Source of the DNA: Parabacteroides timonensis
GTDB lineage: Bacteria > Bacteroidota > Bacteroidia > Bacteroidales > Tannerellaceae
Direction: 5' to 3'
Length of the DNA stretch: 64,000 nucleotides
Assembly (NCBI RefSeq): GCF_900128505.1
Contig: NZ_LT669940.1
Span: 1,544,764-1,608,763 of the forward strand
Every line of letters starts with the position of its first letter. The stretch's first letter is position 1. Positions 35,219 to 43,666 of this stretch are shown one piece after another. Position numbers and translations under genes: made by a program. The notes below the pieces were generated by a model that had not been told where the DNA came from, ran no database searches, and saw only the letters and a list, made by a program, of their open reading frames with translations.

Positions 35219-36502
35219 CTACACAGTAAAAAAACGTTCAATAAGCAAATCAAACAATAGAAATAACAATAGAAGTAGCGAGACGAATAAAAATCGCGGA
35301 CGCCGGGTTTGCAGGAACAACAGGAAAAAGAAGACAACTCCATATCCTACAACGGTCAGAAACAAACCAAGCCGAAAAGAGAAGGTAGCTCCCGGCACTT
35401 TACTAAAAGCCTCCACAATTTGTAATAAAGCATGTGTCATTGTTTCTACAAGAGATTGAAGTAACTCATAACCAGGAAAGCCGACAGGCAAAATAATCCA
35501 AATGAGTCCGGCCGGTATAAGGAAAGTGGCCAGTAGGGTTAATGGTAAATTTGTACATAGAAAGACCAGGGAGAATTGCCGGAAGTAATATAAGCAAAGC
35601 AATGTTGTCCCGGCCTGTGCTGACAATGTCACAGTTATCCAACCCCAAGGAGCAGCCAAAATCGGATTCCTTATTTCGATCAACTTCTGAAGCCTGGGTT
35701 GCAGATATAAAATAGACAATACAGCCAGATAGCTTAACTGGAAACCGATATCGAATAAATAAAACGGATCAAACGTCAACATGCAAAAAGCCGAAGCCGC
35801 CAGTGTATTATAACCGTCAGTTCTTCGCCGCAATGTTCTACCTGTCAGATACAACGTCAACATCAATCCGGCACGGATAGCAGAAGCTGCAAACCCGGTA
35901 ATCAGGACAAAGCCCCAAAGCAAACTAATCGTCAATAAAAACTTCAGCCATCTATAAAAGGTATTTTTAGGAAAGAAAGAGAAAAACAAAGAAAGGAAAC
36001 CGCAGACAATAGCGACGTGAAAACCACTTACCGCCAAAAGATGGGCAACTCCGGTCACCGAAAAACGTCTTTTTACTTCCCGGCTCATTCCTTCCCTATG
36101 TCCCAGGGTAATCGTTGCCAACACCGATTTTTCTTCATCCGATAAATGCAAACGTTCGAAAGGATTCAATAAACGATGTTGTCCTTGCCCGGCCAATTCT
36201 GAAACAGAAGAAAAAGCAGGTCTTTCATTCCTACTCTGCCAATATGCCGTTTGTTGAATAGAAAAAGACAGTAATAACAAAAGAAATACCGCTCCCCATA
36301 TCCAACGAAATTCATAACTCCAATAGTTCTTTTCCGGTTGGGATATTACAGCTACATGAGAAAACAAAATGATCAGTAAAGGGATAAGCATCAACAATAA
36401 CGATAGAATACGGCAATCAAGGTAAGCTTGCAATAAGATTCCGGTTATCCATATTAAAAGCGGCCTGATAAAAGGCCGCTTTTGTATTTCTTTTATTATC
36501 AT
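35219..36502 (-). CDS. comEC: ComEC/Rec2-family membrane protein, short form
   Basis: This 427-residue polytopic protein contains the Competence domain (AVSGFHVAIVCGFLSLFF, ASAIRAGLMLTLYLTG). In transforming bacteria it is the DNA channel. Full-length relatives have ~650-800 residues with an OB-fold (DUF4131) domain after the first helices and often a C-terminal metallo-beta-lactamase domain. Here only ~40 residues separate the N-terminal helices from the RLHLSDEEKSVLATITLG block, so the OB domain appears deleted, and no lactamase domain follows. Function in DNA uptake is therefore uncertain. Confidence 0.8.
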   Translation of the reverse strand: MIIKEIQKRPFIRPLLIWITGILLQAYLDCRILSLLLMLIPLLIILFSHVAVISQPEKNYWSYEFRWIWGAVFLLLLLSFSIQQTAYWQSRNERPAFSSVSELAGQGQHRLLNPFERLHLSDEEKSVLATITLGHREGMSREVKRRFSVTGVAHLLAVSGFHVAIVCGFLSLFFSFFPKNTFYRWLKFLLTISLLWGFVLITGFAASAIRAGLMLTLYLTGRTLRRRTDGYNTLAASAFCMLTFDPFYLFDIGFQLSYLAVLSILYLQPRLQKLIEIRNPILAAPWGWITVTLSAQAGTTLLCLYYFRQFSLVFLCTNLPLTLLATFLIPAGLIWIILPVGFPGYELLQSLVETMTHALLQIVEAFSKVPGATFSFRLGLFLTVVGYGVVFFFLLFLQTRRPRFLFVSLLLLLFLLFDLLIERFFTV

Positions 36503-36536
36503 ACAAAGGTTGGTTTTGGTTGGTTAAATACATTTT

Positions 36537-37187
36537 CTACATATCTTTCAGTTCTTTTATCGTTCGTATCGGATCAGGAGAACTAAATACAAAACTTCCG
36601 GCAACCAGCACATCCGCACCGGCATCCACCAGCCGTTTCCCGGTTTCCAGATTTACGCCACCATCTACTTCTATCAGAGTTTCCAATCCTTTTTCCCGAA
36701 TCATTTCTTTCAGACGAGCCGTTTTATTTACCGAATGTTCGATAAAACGTTGTCCGCCAAAACCTGGATTGACAGACATAAGCAGTACCATATCGAGATC
36801 CTGGATAATATCCTCCAACAAGCTGATCGGAGTATGTGGGTTTAACGTAACTCCTGCTTTCATGCCAGCTTCCTTTATCGCACCGATAGTACGATGCAAG
36901 TGTGTACTAGCCTCATAATGAACATTCATCATATAAGCTCCGGCGGCAGCCACTTCTTTCACAAACTTCTGTGGCTCGACAATCATCAGGTGCACGTCCA
37001 TAGGCTTCTTAAGGAGAGGCTTTACAGCCTCCAGTACCGGAAAGCCAAAAGAGATATTCGGAACAAATACCCCGTCCATAATATCCATATGCAACCAGTC
37101 CGCCTCACTGTTATTTATCATTTCTACTTCTTTTTGCAGGTTCAGAAAATCGGCAGCCAGCAAAGAAGGAGCAATCTTATGTTTCAT
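36537..37187 (-). CDS. rpe: Ribulose-phosphate 3-epimerase
   Basis: The 216-residue TIM-barrel enzyme interconverts ribulose-5-phosphate and xylulose-5-phosphate in the pentose phosphate pathway. Motifs: KIAPSLLAADF, WLHMDIMDGVFVPN, DVHLMIVEP, LMSVNPGFGGQ, LIEVDGGVN and VAGSFVF. I start it at 37187 (MKHKIAPS): the upstream in-frame Met at 37208 would overlap the promoter. It is the first gene of a five-gene minus-strand operon. Confidence 0.95.
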   Translation of the reverse strand: MKHKIAPSLLAADFLNLQKEVEMINNSEADWLHMDIMDGVFVPNISFGFPVLEAVKPLLKKPMDVHLMIVEPQKFVKEVAAAGAYMMNVHYEASTHLHRTIGAIKEAGMKAGVTLNPHTPISLLEDIIQDLDMVLLMSVNPGFGGQRFIEHSVNKTARLKEMIREKGLETLIEVDGGVNLETGKRLVDAGADVLVAGSFVFSSPDPIRTIKELKDM

Positions 37188-37205
37188 AATTTCAAGTCTT
37201 TTATG

Positions 37206-37213
37206 CAAAGGTA
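37206..37213 (-). promoter_or_regulatory. -7 box of the rpe operon
   Basis: TACCTTTG on the minus strand matches TAnnTTTG and ends 18 bases before the chosen rpe ATG. It lies immediately after the T run of the upstream terminator. Confidence 0.55.
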
Positions 37214-37247
37214 CAAAAAAAGAAAGAGAACACTATTACCAGTGTTC
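37214..37247 (-). terminator. Terminator after the small gene at 37264
   Basis: GAACACT (37228-37234) and AGTGTTC (37241-37247) form a 7-bp stem with a 6-base loop; on the minus strand TCTTTC and a run of T residues follow. Confidence 0.7.
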
Positions 37248-37263
37248 CCTTTCCTTCAATTTC

Positions 37264-37446
37264 TTAGTTCATCACATAACCACATAGTTCCGGTTGCATT
37301 GCAGGTTCTGCATGATAAATCCTTGCAAACTGAGAGAGAAAATCAAGCGTCTGTTTGCTTGGTGTACTTTTCTTCTCGTTCCGGTTCTTTTTAGTTTTAT
37401 TCTCCAGTCCATTCATACATTGAGTAGAAAATCTCTTCATAGGCAT
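37264..37446 (-). CDS. Small conserved-looking protein of unknown function
   Basis: The frame has 60 codons (an internal ATG at 37416 would give 50). The N-terminus is basic (LENKTKKNRNEKK) and the C-terminus reads TLDFLSQFARIYHAE followed by PELCGYVMN. From memory, short Bacteroidales proteins often end with such an F-ARxYH...LCG...N pattern, but I cannot name the family. Its own terminator downstream and its position 78 bases after an ECF sigma gene support expression. Confidence 0.5.
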   Translation of the reverse strand: MPMKRFSTQCMNGLENKTKKNRNEKKSTPSKQTLDFLSQFARIYHAEPAMQPELCGYVMN

Positions 37447-37523
37447 CCCCTTTTTTATTCGTTTGATAATAAAACGGGAGCAGTTTCTACTTATTGTACG
37501 AGTAGCGGAATATTTTTACCGGA

Positions 37524-38117
37524 TTATGCCAAAGATAATTCTATATGGTTTTCGTCAGCCATACGACGCATATTCAGGATAGCATAACGCATACGTCCCA
37601 GTGCTGTATTAATGCTGACACCTGTAATATCTGCAATTTCTTTAAAACTCAAATCCTGGTAATAACGCATTTCCAGAACTTCACGCTGGCTGTCGGGAAG
37701 ATGTTTTACCAACTTCTTCACATCCGACAATACCTGATGACGCACGATATTGTCTTCGATCGTTCCATCGCAAAGTTTGATATTATTGAAAAGATCAACT
37801 TCCACTTCATCGTTAGATACAGTATTTTCACTGCGCTCCTGACGGAAGTTGTCAATGATCAGATTGTGTGCAATACGGGTGATCCATGCTTTAAACTTAC
37901 CGTTTTCTGTATAGCGGCCTTGTTTAATAGTCATAATCACTTTTACAAAAGTTTCCTGGAAGATATCTTCCGTTAACTCTTTATTGCGGACTATAAAGTA
38001 AATATAGGAATGGATACTGCTCTTATGACGATTTAACAACACATCAAAGGCGGTATTATTACCCTGTGCATAAAGGACAACCAGATCTTCGTCTGTCATC
38101 GATTTTAAAGTCTTCAT
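37524..38117 (-). CDS. ECF-family RNA polymerase sigma factor
   Basis: The protein has 197 residues. Region 2 shows TEDIFQETFVKVIMTIKQGR and FKAWITRIAHNLIIDNFR; region 4 shows LPDSQREVLEMRYYQDLSFK and ITGVSINTALGRMRYA. There is no FecR gene beside it, unlike the sigma factor at 11859-12455, so it is probably a resident stress or housekeeping-type ECF factor. An anti-sigma partner is not evident; the small gene downstream is too short for a normal one. Confidence 0.93.
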   Translation of the reverse strand: MKTLKSMTDEDLVVLYAQGNNTAFDVLLNRHKSSIHSYIYFIVRNKELTEDIFQETFVKVIMTIKQGRYTENGKFKAWITRIAHNLIIDNFRQERSENTVSNDEVEVDLFNNIKLCDGTIEDNIVRHQVLSDVKKLVKHLPDSQREVLEMRYYQDLSFKEIADITGVSINTALGRMRYAILNMRRMADENHIELSLA

Positions 38118-38256
38118 TACTTCTGTATTTTATAGTTTCTTGAGTAATGTTTATGCTATAGGCAATGAGGTTTTAAATGTTATACAATTTTGTTTTCGAA
38201 AGCAAAAGAACAAAAAGTATTTTAAACAGGCAAACTTTTCTGTTACTTTTACATAA

Positions 38257-38301
38257 AAATGTCCCCTGCCTATACGTTTTATGTACAAACAGGGGACATT
38301 T
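38257..38301 (-). terminator. Terminator of the FadL-like gene
   Basis: AAATGTCCCCTG (38257-38268) and CAGGGGACATTT (38290-38301) are exact inverse copies with a 21-base loop, followed on the minus strand by TTATGT. It lies 18 bases after the stop at 38319. Confidence 0.75.
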
Positions 38302-38318
38302 ACTAACAAACTATATTT

Positions 38319-39929
38319 TTAGAACTTATACCCCAAAGTTAAAGCGACCTGAGTAGTCTTTGTCTTCAATGAAGCAGGATCGGATTTAACAAATACCTCC
38401 CCATTCTCTCGGAAAGTACTTGGAAATGCATAAGCATCTTCTTTATATTCACGATACACACATGCAACATCAGCATAAAAGCTTGGAGTAAAACGATAAC
38501 CCAAACCGATAGAATAAGAGTTTGTGCCTTTATCAACGGTATAATTAGGAATTGTACCGACAATACCTACTGCATCCGCATAATAGGTTCCATCCGGCTT
38601 CTGTGGAGAAAGTCCATCCTTTACATGCTGTTTCATCGGCGAAGTCCTCCATAGAGTACCAGCACGAACTGAGAACTGAGGAGTAATCTTCACTTCTGCC
38701 CCAACTTTCAATGTCCCAGACATTCCAAAGTCATTTTTTATATCTTTCTGCTGAGGCATATCATATCCATCCAAATCGTTCAGATTCATTCTCTTATAAT
38801 TAGTCAATTCATAATCGACACTTACCAGGAAGTTTTTACCGACACCGGCTGCACTGAATATCCAACGATCCGGCGTACGCATATGATAACTACCCGACTG
38901 ATACTCAGGTGTTTCATGAGGTTTATCTCCCCAAGGTATATCATTTATATAAGTTTGAGCCGAGCCATGAAAATAATCTGTTAATTTATACCACGTCGGA
39001 GAATTATAAGCAACCCCAAAACGTAAAAAATCAGTTGGACGAACAATAGCTCCCAAATTAAAAGCATAACCGGTTCCTGATGTAGTGAGCCCGTTATCCA
39101 ACCATGCATAAGTTGTTGTAGTAAAATCTTCTGTATATTTTGTAGACAGACTATAATCCATATCGGTAATAGCAACTGTTGCTCCTAAAAAGAAGCGATC
39201 AGAAATATTCGTTGCAAATGAAAAGTTGTACTGCCCGATCGACCCTTTTTCATTCACCTGTAAATCCGCATTCTGTGGACTATAAGCCTCCCAACCATTA
39301 GCCCCTTGCTTTCCAAAAGATGAATGATATTCTTTTCCTCCTTGTTGATAAGGTTCAAAAAAACCGGCTTCATATCCCAATGTCGATAGCCAAGGTATGT
39401 CACTGTCAAAATAAGGATCATAATTATTAGTAAGAATCAAATCCCCTTCACTAACACCATACGTTAGATCAGCCATATAATCAGCCAACGAATAGGCCTG
39501 CGCCCCATTCATCCGATAATTACGGTTAAAACTCTTTACGCGATTGTAAGAGACACCCAGGTTCCACCCAACGATGCCTTCATCATTTCCGGTCGGGAAA
39601 TAACCGACATAAGCAATATTGTCAAAGTTAAACCTTGTCTTGCTCTCATCCGCTTTCGAACCGTTCCAGTTCGTGTTGGCCTTTATTGACGAAAGACTTA
39701 TCGTAGTTACGACTTCCGAACTACGATATATCCCCAACCCTGCAGGGTTAGTAGACATAGACGATATATCCCCACCTAATGCTCCAAAAGCTCCACTCAT
39801 GCCCAGATAACGGGCAGTCCCGTTCAGGTCGGTCTGAGACATTTTGTATGCATCCATTTCACCTTGTGCATATGCGACACCACCGGCCAGGAAAAATGCC
39901 GATATAAATAAGCACGCTACTCTTTTCAT
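38319..39929 (-). CDS. FadL/OmpP1-like outer-membrane transport protein
   Basis: The 536-residue beta-barrel protein has a signal peptide (MKRVACLFISAFFLAGGVAYAQ). The segment GMSGAFGALGGDISSMSTNP followed by AGLGIYRSSE is the hallmark of this family, in which the N-terminal hatch lies in the barrel. The C-terminus ends in TQVALTLGYKF, with a terminal Phe as in outer-membrane proteins. Relatives import hydrophobic compounds; in Bacteroidetes they are sometimes annotated as hemin receptors without proof. It lies 87 bases after the low-complexity secreted protein and may be co-transcribed. Confidence 0.85.
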   Translation of the reverse strand: MKRVACLFISAFFLAGGVAYAQGEMDAYKMSQTDLNGTARYLGMSGAFGALGGDISSMSTNPAGLGIYRSSEVVTTISLSSIKANTNWNGSKADESKTRFNFDNIAYVGYFPTGNDEGIVGWNLGVSYNRVKSFNRNYRMNGAQAYSLADYMADLTYGVSEGDLILTNNYDPYFDSDIPWLSTLGYEAGFFEPYQQGGKEYHSSFGKQGANGWEAYSPQNADLQVNEKGSIGQYNFSFATNISDRFFLGATVAITDMDYSLSTKYTEDFTTTTYAWLDNGLTTSGTGYAFNLGAIVRPTDFLRFGVAYNSPTWYKLTDYFHGSAQTYINDIPWGDKPHETPEYQSGSYHMRTPDRWIFSAAGVGKNFLVSVDYELTNYKRMNLNDLDGYDMPQQKDIKNDFGMSGTLKVGAEVKITPQFSVRAGTLWRTSPMKQHVKDGLSPQKPDGTYYADAVGIVGTIPNYTVDKGTNSYSIGLGYRFTPSFYADVACVYREYKEDAYAFPSTFRENGEVFVKSDPASLKTKTTQVALTLGYKF

Positions 39930-40016
39930 CGTTTCTGTTTATTTCTAATACCTTAAATATATAAGGGCTCTAGTACGCATACCGGCCCTTATATTATAAT
40001 TATATTATCTCTCTCA

Positions 40017-41381
40017 TTATCTGCGTCCACCTGAACGGCCGCCACCGCCGCCGCCACTTGAACGACTGCTACTGCCACCTCCGCTACTGAACGAACCACT
40101 ACTCCGGCTACTGCTGCTACTTCTTGAAGGTGCAGAATATGTACTCTGGCTTCTTGAAGGTGCAGAGTTACTGTAACTTGAACGTGTACTGCTGCTTCTT
40201 GTAGACGGACTTGCCTGAATACCGGAAGAAGAGCGCGTAGATGAGCCACTACTGTAGTCGCTTCGACGAGTAGCAGGACGTGTACGAACTGTTGCATCCG
40301 ATTGTACCCGGCTAGAAGAAGTTCCTCTGCTTGAACGGATACTACTGCTTGTTCCTTCACCTCTTGTGGACGATGACGAACGAGTTGAATAACGGTCAGA
40401 GCTCAATCCTCTTGAACTGCTAGTACGGTTGCTTTCACTCCTCAAAGAAGATGCACGGCTCGAAGACCTGTTGGAAACTGCACGTCCGGAAGAAGCGGAG
40501 CTATAACGGCTGGAAGAATTTCTACCTGTTGTATAGCGGCTCGACGTCGTACGTCCACGTGAAGCATAGTTATAAGGATTATAATAATGGTGATGATGGT
40601 GTCCGTAATAACCACCTCCCCAGTAGCCTCCACCCCAGTAACCACCGCCCCAATAACCGGGACCGTAATAACCTCCATACCATGGACTGCTCCAGCCGGC
40701 GTAGAAACCTCCCCAGCCCCAGCCGAATCCCCAACGAGGGCCGTACCAGGAAGAGTAAGTCCACCACGGACTGTAACTATACCAAGGATCGTACCAGTTA
40801 TTATACCACGGAGAATACCAGCCTCCCCAGCTATTGCCCATGTTGATATTCACATTTACATTGGCATTGCCGTCGGAGTAATCCGTATCATACCCATAAC
40901 TGTAATAACCGTCGCTCAGATACAAATCTACCTGATCGGCACCGGCTATCGTAATCTTGCTGGGTGAATGATAACGAACAATACGTTCGGTATATTCCGA
41001 GTCGGAACGACGTTCCGATTTCTTTGTTACTTTCTGGTCTTTAGAAGGTAGCTCTTCAACATAAGTACCATCCTCCTCGTCCAGATCTTCATCGTACGGT
41101 TCTTCTACGTCGACAGATGTATATCTGCGATTATATTCGTCTACATCACGATCTGCGTCGTATGCCGAACTATTGGAGTCGGAGGCCGACGCCAATACAA
41201 TTGCCGATGATGACTTCGTTGTTTCCTCATGTTTGGGCTGTATAACCTTCTCTTCTTTTTTGTCCTTCTTTTTGTCTTTACTTGAAGAGAAATACACATC
41301 ATCAAAGAATTCCTCCTGGGCTGCAGCACTAAATGCTACCAGAAGCATCACCACTAAAGATGTTAATTTCATGGGTTTCAT
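40017..41381 (-). CDS. Secreted low-complexity protein (Trp/Gly/Tyr block, His run, Ser/Arg tail)
   Basis: The 454-residue protein has a signal peptide (ending near AAAQ22). Residues 34-130 are highly charged (KDKKKDKKEEK; acidic EEPYDEDLDEEDG). Residues 130-160 hold a short ordered segment (VDLYLSDGYYSYGYD). Residues 184-260 are very rich in Trp, Gly and Tyr with GGGYWGGGYWGGGYYG, followed by five His. The tail (273-454) is almost only Ser, Arg, Thr and Gly. I know no function; cell-surface matrix, nucleic-acid or polysaccharide binding are possible. Promoter TTG-N19-TATATTTG lies upstream. Confidence 0.8.
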   Translation of the reverse strand: MKPMKLTSLVVMLLVAFSAAAQEEFFDDVYFSSSKDKKKDKKEEKVIQPKHEETTKSSSAIVLASASDSNSSAYDADRDVDEYNRRYTSVDVEEPYDEDLDEEDGTYVEELPSKDQKVTKKSERRSDSEYTERIVRYHSPSKITIAGADQVDLYLSDGYYSYGYDTDYSDGNANVNVNINMGNSWGGWYSPWYNNWYDPWYSYSPWWTYSSWYGPRWGFGWGWGGFYAGWSSPWYGGYYGPGYWGGGYWGGGYWGGGYYGHHHHHYYNPYNYASRGRTTSSRYTTGRNSSSRYSSASSGRAVSNRSSSRASSLRSESNRTSSSRGLSSDRYSTRSSSSTRGEGTSSSIRSSRGTSSSRVQSDATVRTRPATRRSDYSSGSSTRSSSGIQASPSTRSSSTRSSYSNSAPSRSQSTYSAPSRSSSSSRSSGSFSSGGGSSSRSSGGGGGGRSGGRR

Positions 41382-41492
41382 ATTCGTTTCTCCTCTACAT
41401 TAATATATTTATTCTATTGTTTAGACTATGTTTCCACGGTCAGGGTTTAAATGTATATTCTTAATAACTATAAAAATATTGCATTCTACTTA

Positions 41493-41522
41493 CAAATATA
41501 ACACGTTCCCAATAAGTATCAA
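41493..41522 (-). promoter_or_regulatory. Promoter of the low-complexity protein gene
   Basis: On the minus strand TTG (41522-41520), 19 bases, then TATATTTG (41500-41493). It lies about 110 bases upstream of the start at 41381. Confidence 0.55.
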
Positions 41523-41681
41523 GCATTTATATATACTTTAACTTTAATATTTATCCTGCCATTGCCTATTCATATATGATATGATGCCGTTTCATTTACA
41601 AACGCTGCATCTTCATCAGAGAATAAGGCCATTTGCAATCGACTTGCCCACTCAAACAACCTCAATCTGCATGTCCTTATA

Positions 41682-41791
41682 ATTTCCTGCTGAGGAAATT
41701 ACAGTTTCCCGCCTAAGAAACGCGAGTTTCCTGCGGAAGAAACTGTAGTTTCCTGGGCAGGGAACTGCAGTTTCCAAAGCAACGAACTACG
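41682..41791. repeat. Five 22-bp tandem palindromic repeats
   Basis: Units start at 41682, 41704, 41726, 41748 and 41770, exactly 22 bases apart. Each contains GTTTCC (ATTTCC in the first), about six variable bases, then (G)GAAAC-type sequence in inverse orientation and a TGTA/TACA-like spacer. The first unit is part of the perfect palindrome at 41681-41700. A degenerate sixth half-unit (AGGAAACTGTAA) follows. Confidence 0.8.
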
Positions 41792-41944
41792 AGGAAACTG
41801 TAATAAACTATCAGCCAAACCACTAGAGCATTTTCACACATTCCATTTGTTCAACAGAAAGACATACCTGAAACGTAGAAGGCAGAGAATTAGCAGGTTG
41901 ATTGTTTTTACACTGTCGATAGAATTTATTCCAAAGATAAATCG

Positions 41945-41952
41945 TATATTTG
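41945..41952 (+). promoter_or_regulatory. -7 box candidate for the 42010 operon
   Basis: TATATTTG matches TAnnTTTG and lies 57 bases before the ATG at 42010. No -33 match at the right spacing. Confidence 0.45.
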
Positions 41953-42009
41953 TCCTTTGGTTTAAAACCTTGTAAACTGTATATTAACAAGATTAATTCT
42001 ATTTAGTAA

Positions 42010-43203
42010 ATGGGAAGAGTATTAGTTATTGGTGCCGGGGGCGTAAGTACCGTTGCTGTTAAAAAGATCGCGATGAATGCCGATGTTTTTACCGATATCA
42101 TGTTGGCAAGCCGCACAAAAAGTAAGTGTGATCAGATTGCTGCTGATATTAAGAATGTAAAAATAAAGACAGCGCAGGTCAATGCAGATAATGTAGACGA
42201 ACTCGTTGCATTGTTTAATGACTTCAAGCCCGAGTTGGTCATCAACCTGGCTTTACCTTATCAGGACCTCTCCATCATGGACGCCTGTCTGGCTTACGGT
42301 GTGAGTTATCTCGACACTGCCAACTACGAACCGCTGGACGAAGCCAAATACGAATATAGCTGGCAATGGGCTTACAAAGACCGTTTCGAAAAGGCAGGGC
42401 TGACTGCAATCCTGGGTTGCGGATTCGACCCTGGGGTAACGGGTGTATATACAGCTTATGCAGCTAAACATCATTTCGATGAAATTCAATACCTGGATAT
42501 CGTAGACTGTAACGCCGGAGATCATCACAAGGCGTTCGCAACAAACTTTAATCCGGAAATCAATATCCGCGAGATCACTCAGCGTGGTAAATACTTTGAA
42601 GACGGGGAATGGAAAGATACGGATCCGCTATCGGTTCACAAACCGTTGAATTACCCGAATGTAGGTCCGCGCGAATCTTACCTGATGTACCACGAGGAAC
42701 TGGAAAGCCTGACCAAGAACTTCCCGACTATTAAACGTGCCCGTTTCTGGATGACCTTCGGACAGGAATACCTGACTCACTTGCGTGTGATACAGAATAT
42801 CGGTATGTCGCGTATCGATCCGGTGATGTACAACGGACAGGAAATCGTTCCGATCCAGTTCCTGAAAGCCGTATTGCCAAACCCGGGCGACCTGGGAGAA
42901 AACTATACAGGTGAGACGTCTATCGGCTGCCGCATCCGTGGTATCAAGGACGGCAAGGAACTGACATATTATGTATATAACAACTGTAGCCACGAAGCAG
43001 CTTATAAAGAAACAGGTGCACAGGGCGTAAGTTATACAACCGGAGTTCCGGCTATGATCGGTGCCAAGCTATTCATGCAAGGCGTTTGGAAGAAACCGGG
43101 CGTTTGGAACGTGGAAGAATTTAACCCCGATCCATTTATGAAAGAACTGAATGAACAAGGTTTGCCCTGGCATGAAATGTTTAACGTAGATCTGGAATTA
43201 TAA
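42010..43203 (+). CDS. Saccharopine dehydrogenase family, probable carboxynorspermidine synthase
   Basis: The 397-residue enzyme has an N-terminal Rossmann motif (VLVIGAGGVSTVAV) and the family segments LVINLALPYQDLSIMDACL, YLDTANYEP and GCGFDPGVTGVYTAYA. The combination with NCSHEAAYKETGAQGVSYTTG is that of carboxynorspermidine dehydrogenase, which reductively condenses an aldehyde with a diamine using NADPH in polyamine synthesis. The decarboxylase partner is not in this window. Its stop overlaps the bcp start as TAATG, so bcp and recA follow in the same operon. Confidence 0.88.
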   Translation: MGRVLVIGAGGVSTVAVKKIAMNADVFTDIMLASRTKSKCDQIAADIKNVKIKTAQVNADNVDELVALFNDFKPELVINLALPYQDLSIMDACLAYGVSYLDTANYEPLDEAKYEYSWQWAYKDRFEKAGLTAILGCGFDPGVTGVYTAYAAKHHFDEIQYLDIVDCNAGDHHKAFATNFNPEINIREITQRGKYFEDGEWKDTDPLSVHKPLNYPNVGPRESYLMYHEELESLTKNFPTIKRARFWMTFGQEYLTHLRVIQNIGMSRIDPVMYNGQEIVPIQFLKAVLPNPGDLGENYTGETSIGCRIRGIKDGKELTYYVYNNCSHEAAYKETGAQGVSYTTGVPAMIGAKLFMQGVWKKPGVWNVEEFNPDPFMKELNEQGLPWHEMFNVDLEL

Positions 43204-43661
43204 TGGCATTACAAGTAGGCGATAAAGCCCCCGAAGTACTGGGGCTCGATCAGAATGGAAACGAAATAAAACTCAGCGACTTCAAAGGGAAAAAGCTGGC
43301 TCTTTATTTTTATCCCAAAGACAACACCAGCGGTTGCACGGCGGAAGCCTGTAGCCTGCGTGACGGTTACCAGGAATTACAGGCAGCCGGTTACGAAGTT
43401 GTCGGGGTTAGTAAAGACAGTGCTAAGTCTCATCAGGGATTTATCTCAAAGCAGAACCTGCCTTTCCCCCTGATCGCTGACACGGACACAGCCCTGCAAC
43501 AAATATTTGGCGTATGGGCCGAAAAGAAACTGTACGGACGTTCATACATGGGGACTCTCCGCACCACCTTTATTATCAACGAAGATGGAATCATCGAAAA
43601 GATAATCGGTCCGAAAGAGGTGAAGACAAAAGACCATGCAAATCAAATCCTTAATTCATAA
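43203..43661 (+). CDS. bcp: Bcp-type thiol peroxidase (peroxiredoxin)
   Basis: The 152-residue thioredoxin-fold peroxidase reduces hydrogen peroxide and organic peroxides. The peroxidatic Cys is in YPKDNTSGCTAEACSLRD, with the second Cys five residues later, as in E. coli Bcp. KNLP-like FPLIADTD and GTLRTTFIINEDG are further family blocks. It overlaps the preceding gene by one base and lies 5 bases before recA, an arrangement that ties peroxide defence to DNA repair. Confidence 0.95.
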   Translation: MALQVGDKAPEVLGLDQNGNEIKLSDFKGKKLALYFYPKDNTSGCTAEACSLRDGYQELQAAGYEVVGVSKDSAKSHQGFISKQNLPFPLIADTDTALQQIFGVWAEKKLYGRSYMGTLRTTFIINEDGIIEKIIGPKEVKTKDHANQILNS

Positions 43662-43666
43662 AAGGG

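Larger units (their letters stand above)
41382..42009. other. Long divergent intergenic region with promoters and tandem repeats
   Basis: The region separates two divergent genes. It holds a minus-strand promoter (41493-41522), a 22-bp tandem repeat array (41682-41791) and a plus-strand -7 box (41945-41952). I see no coding sequence. The remaining parts are A+T-rich and without recognised structure. Confidence 0.6.

Noticed and set aside
40451..40967. Open frames in other phases across the low-complexity gene
   Set aside because: Repetitive codons create long frames in several phases; only the minus-strand frame with a signal peptide and promoter is convincing.
41682..41791. CRISPR array
   Set aside because: The 22-bp units are contiguous without unique spacers of constant length, the units are imperfect, and no cas genes are near.
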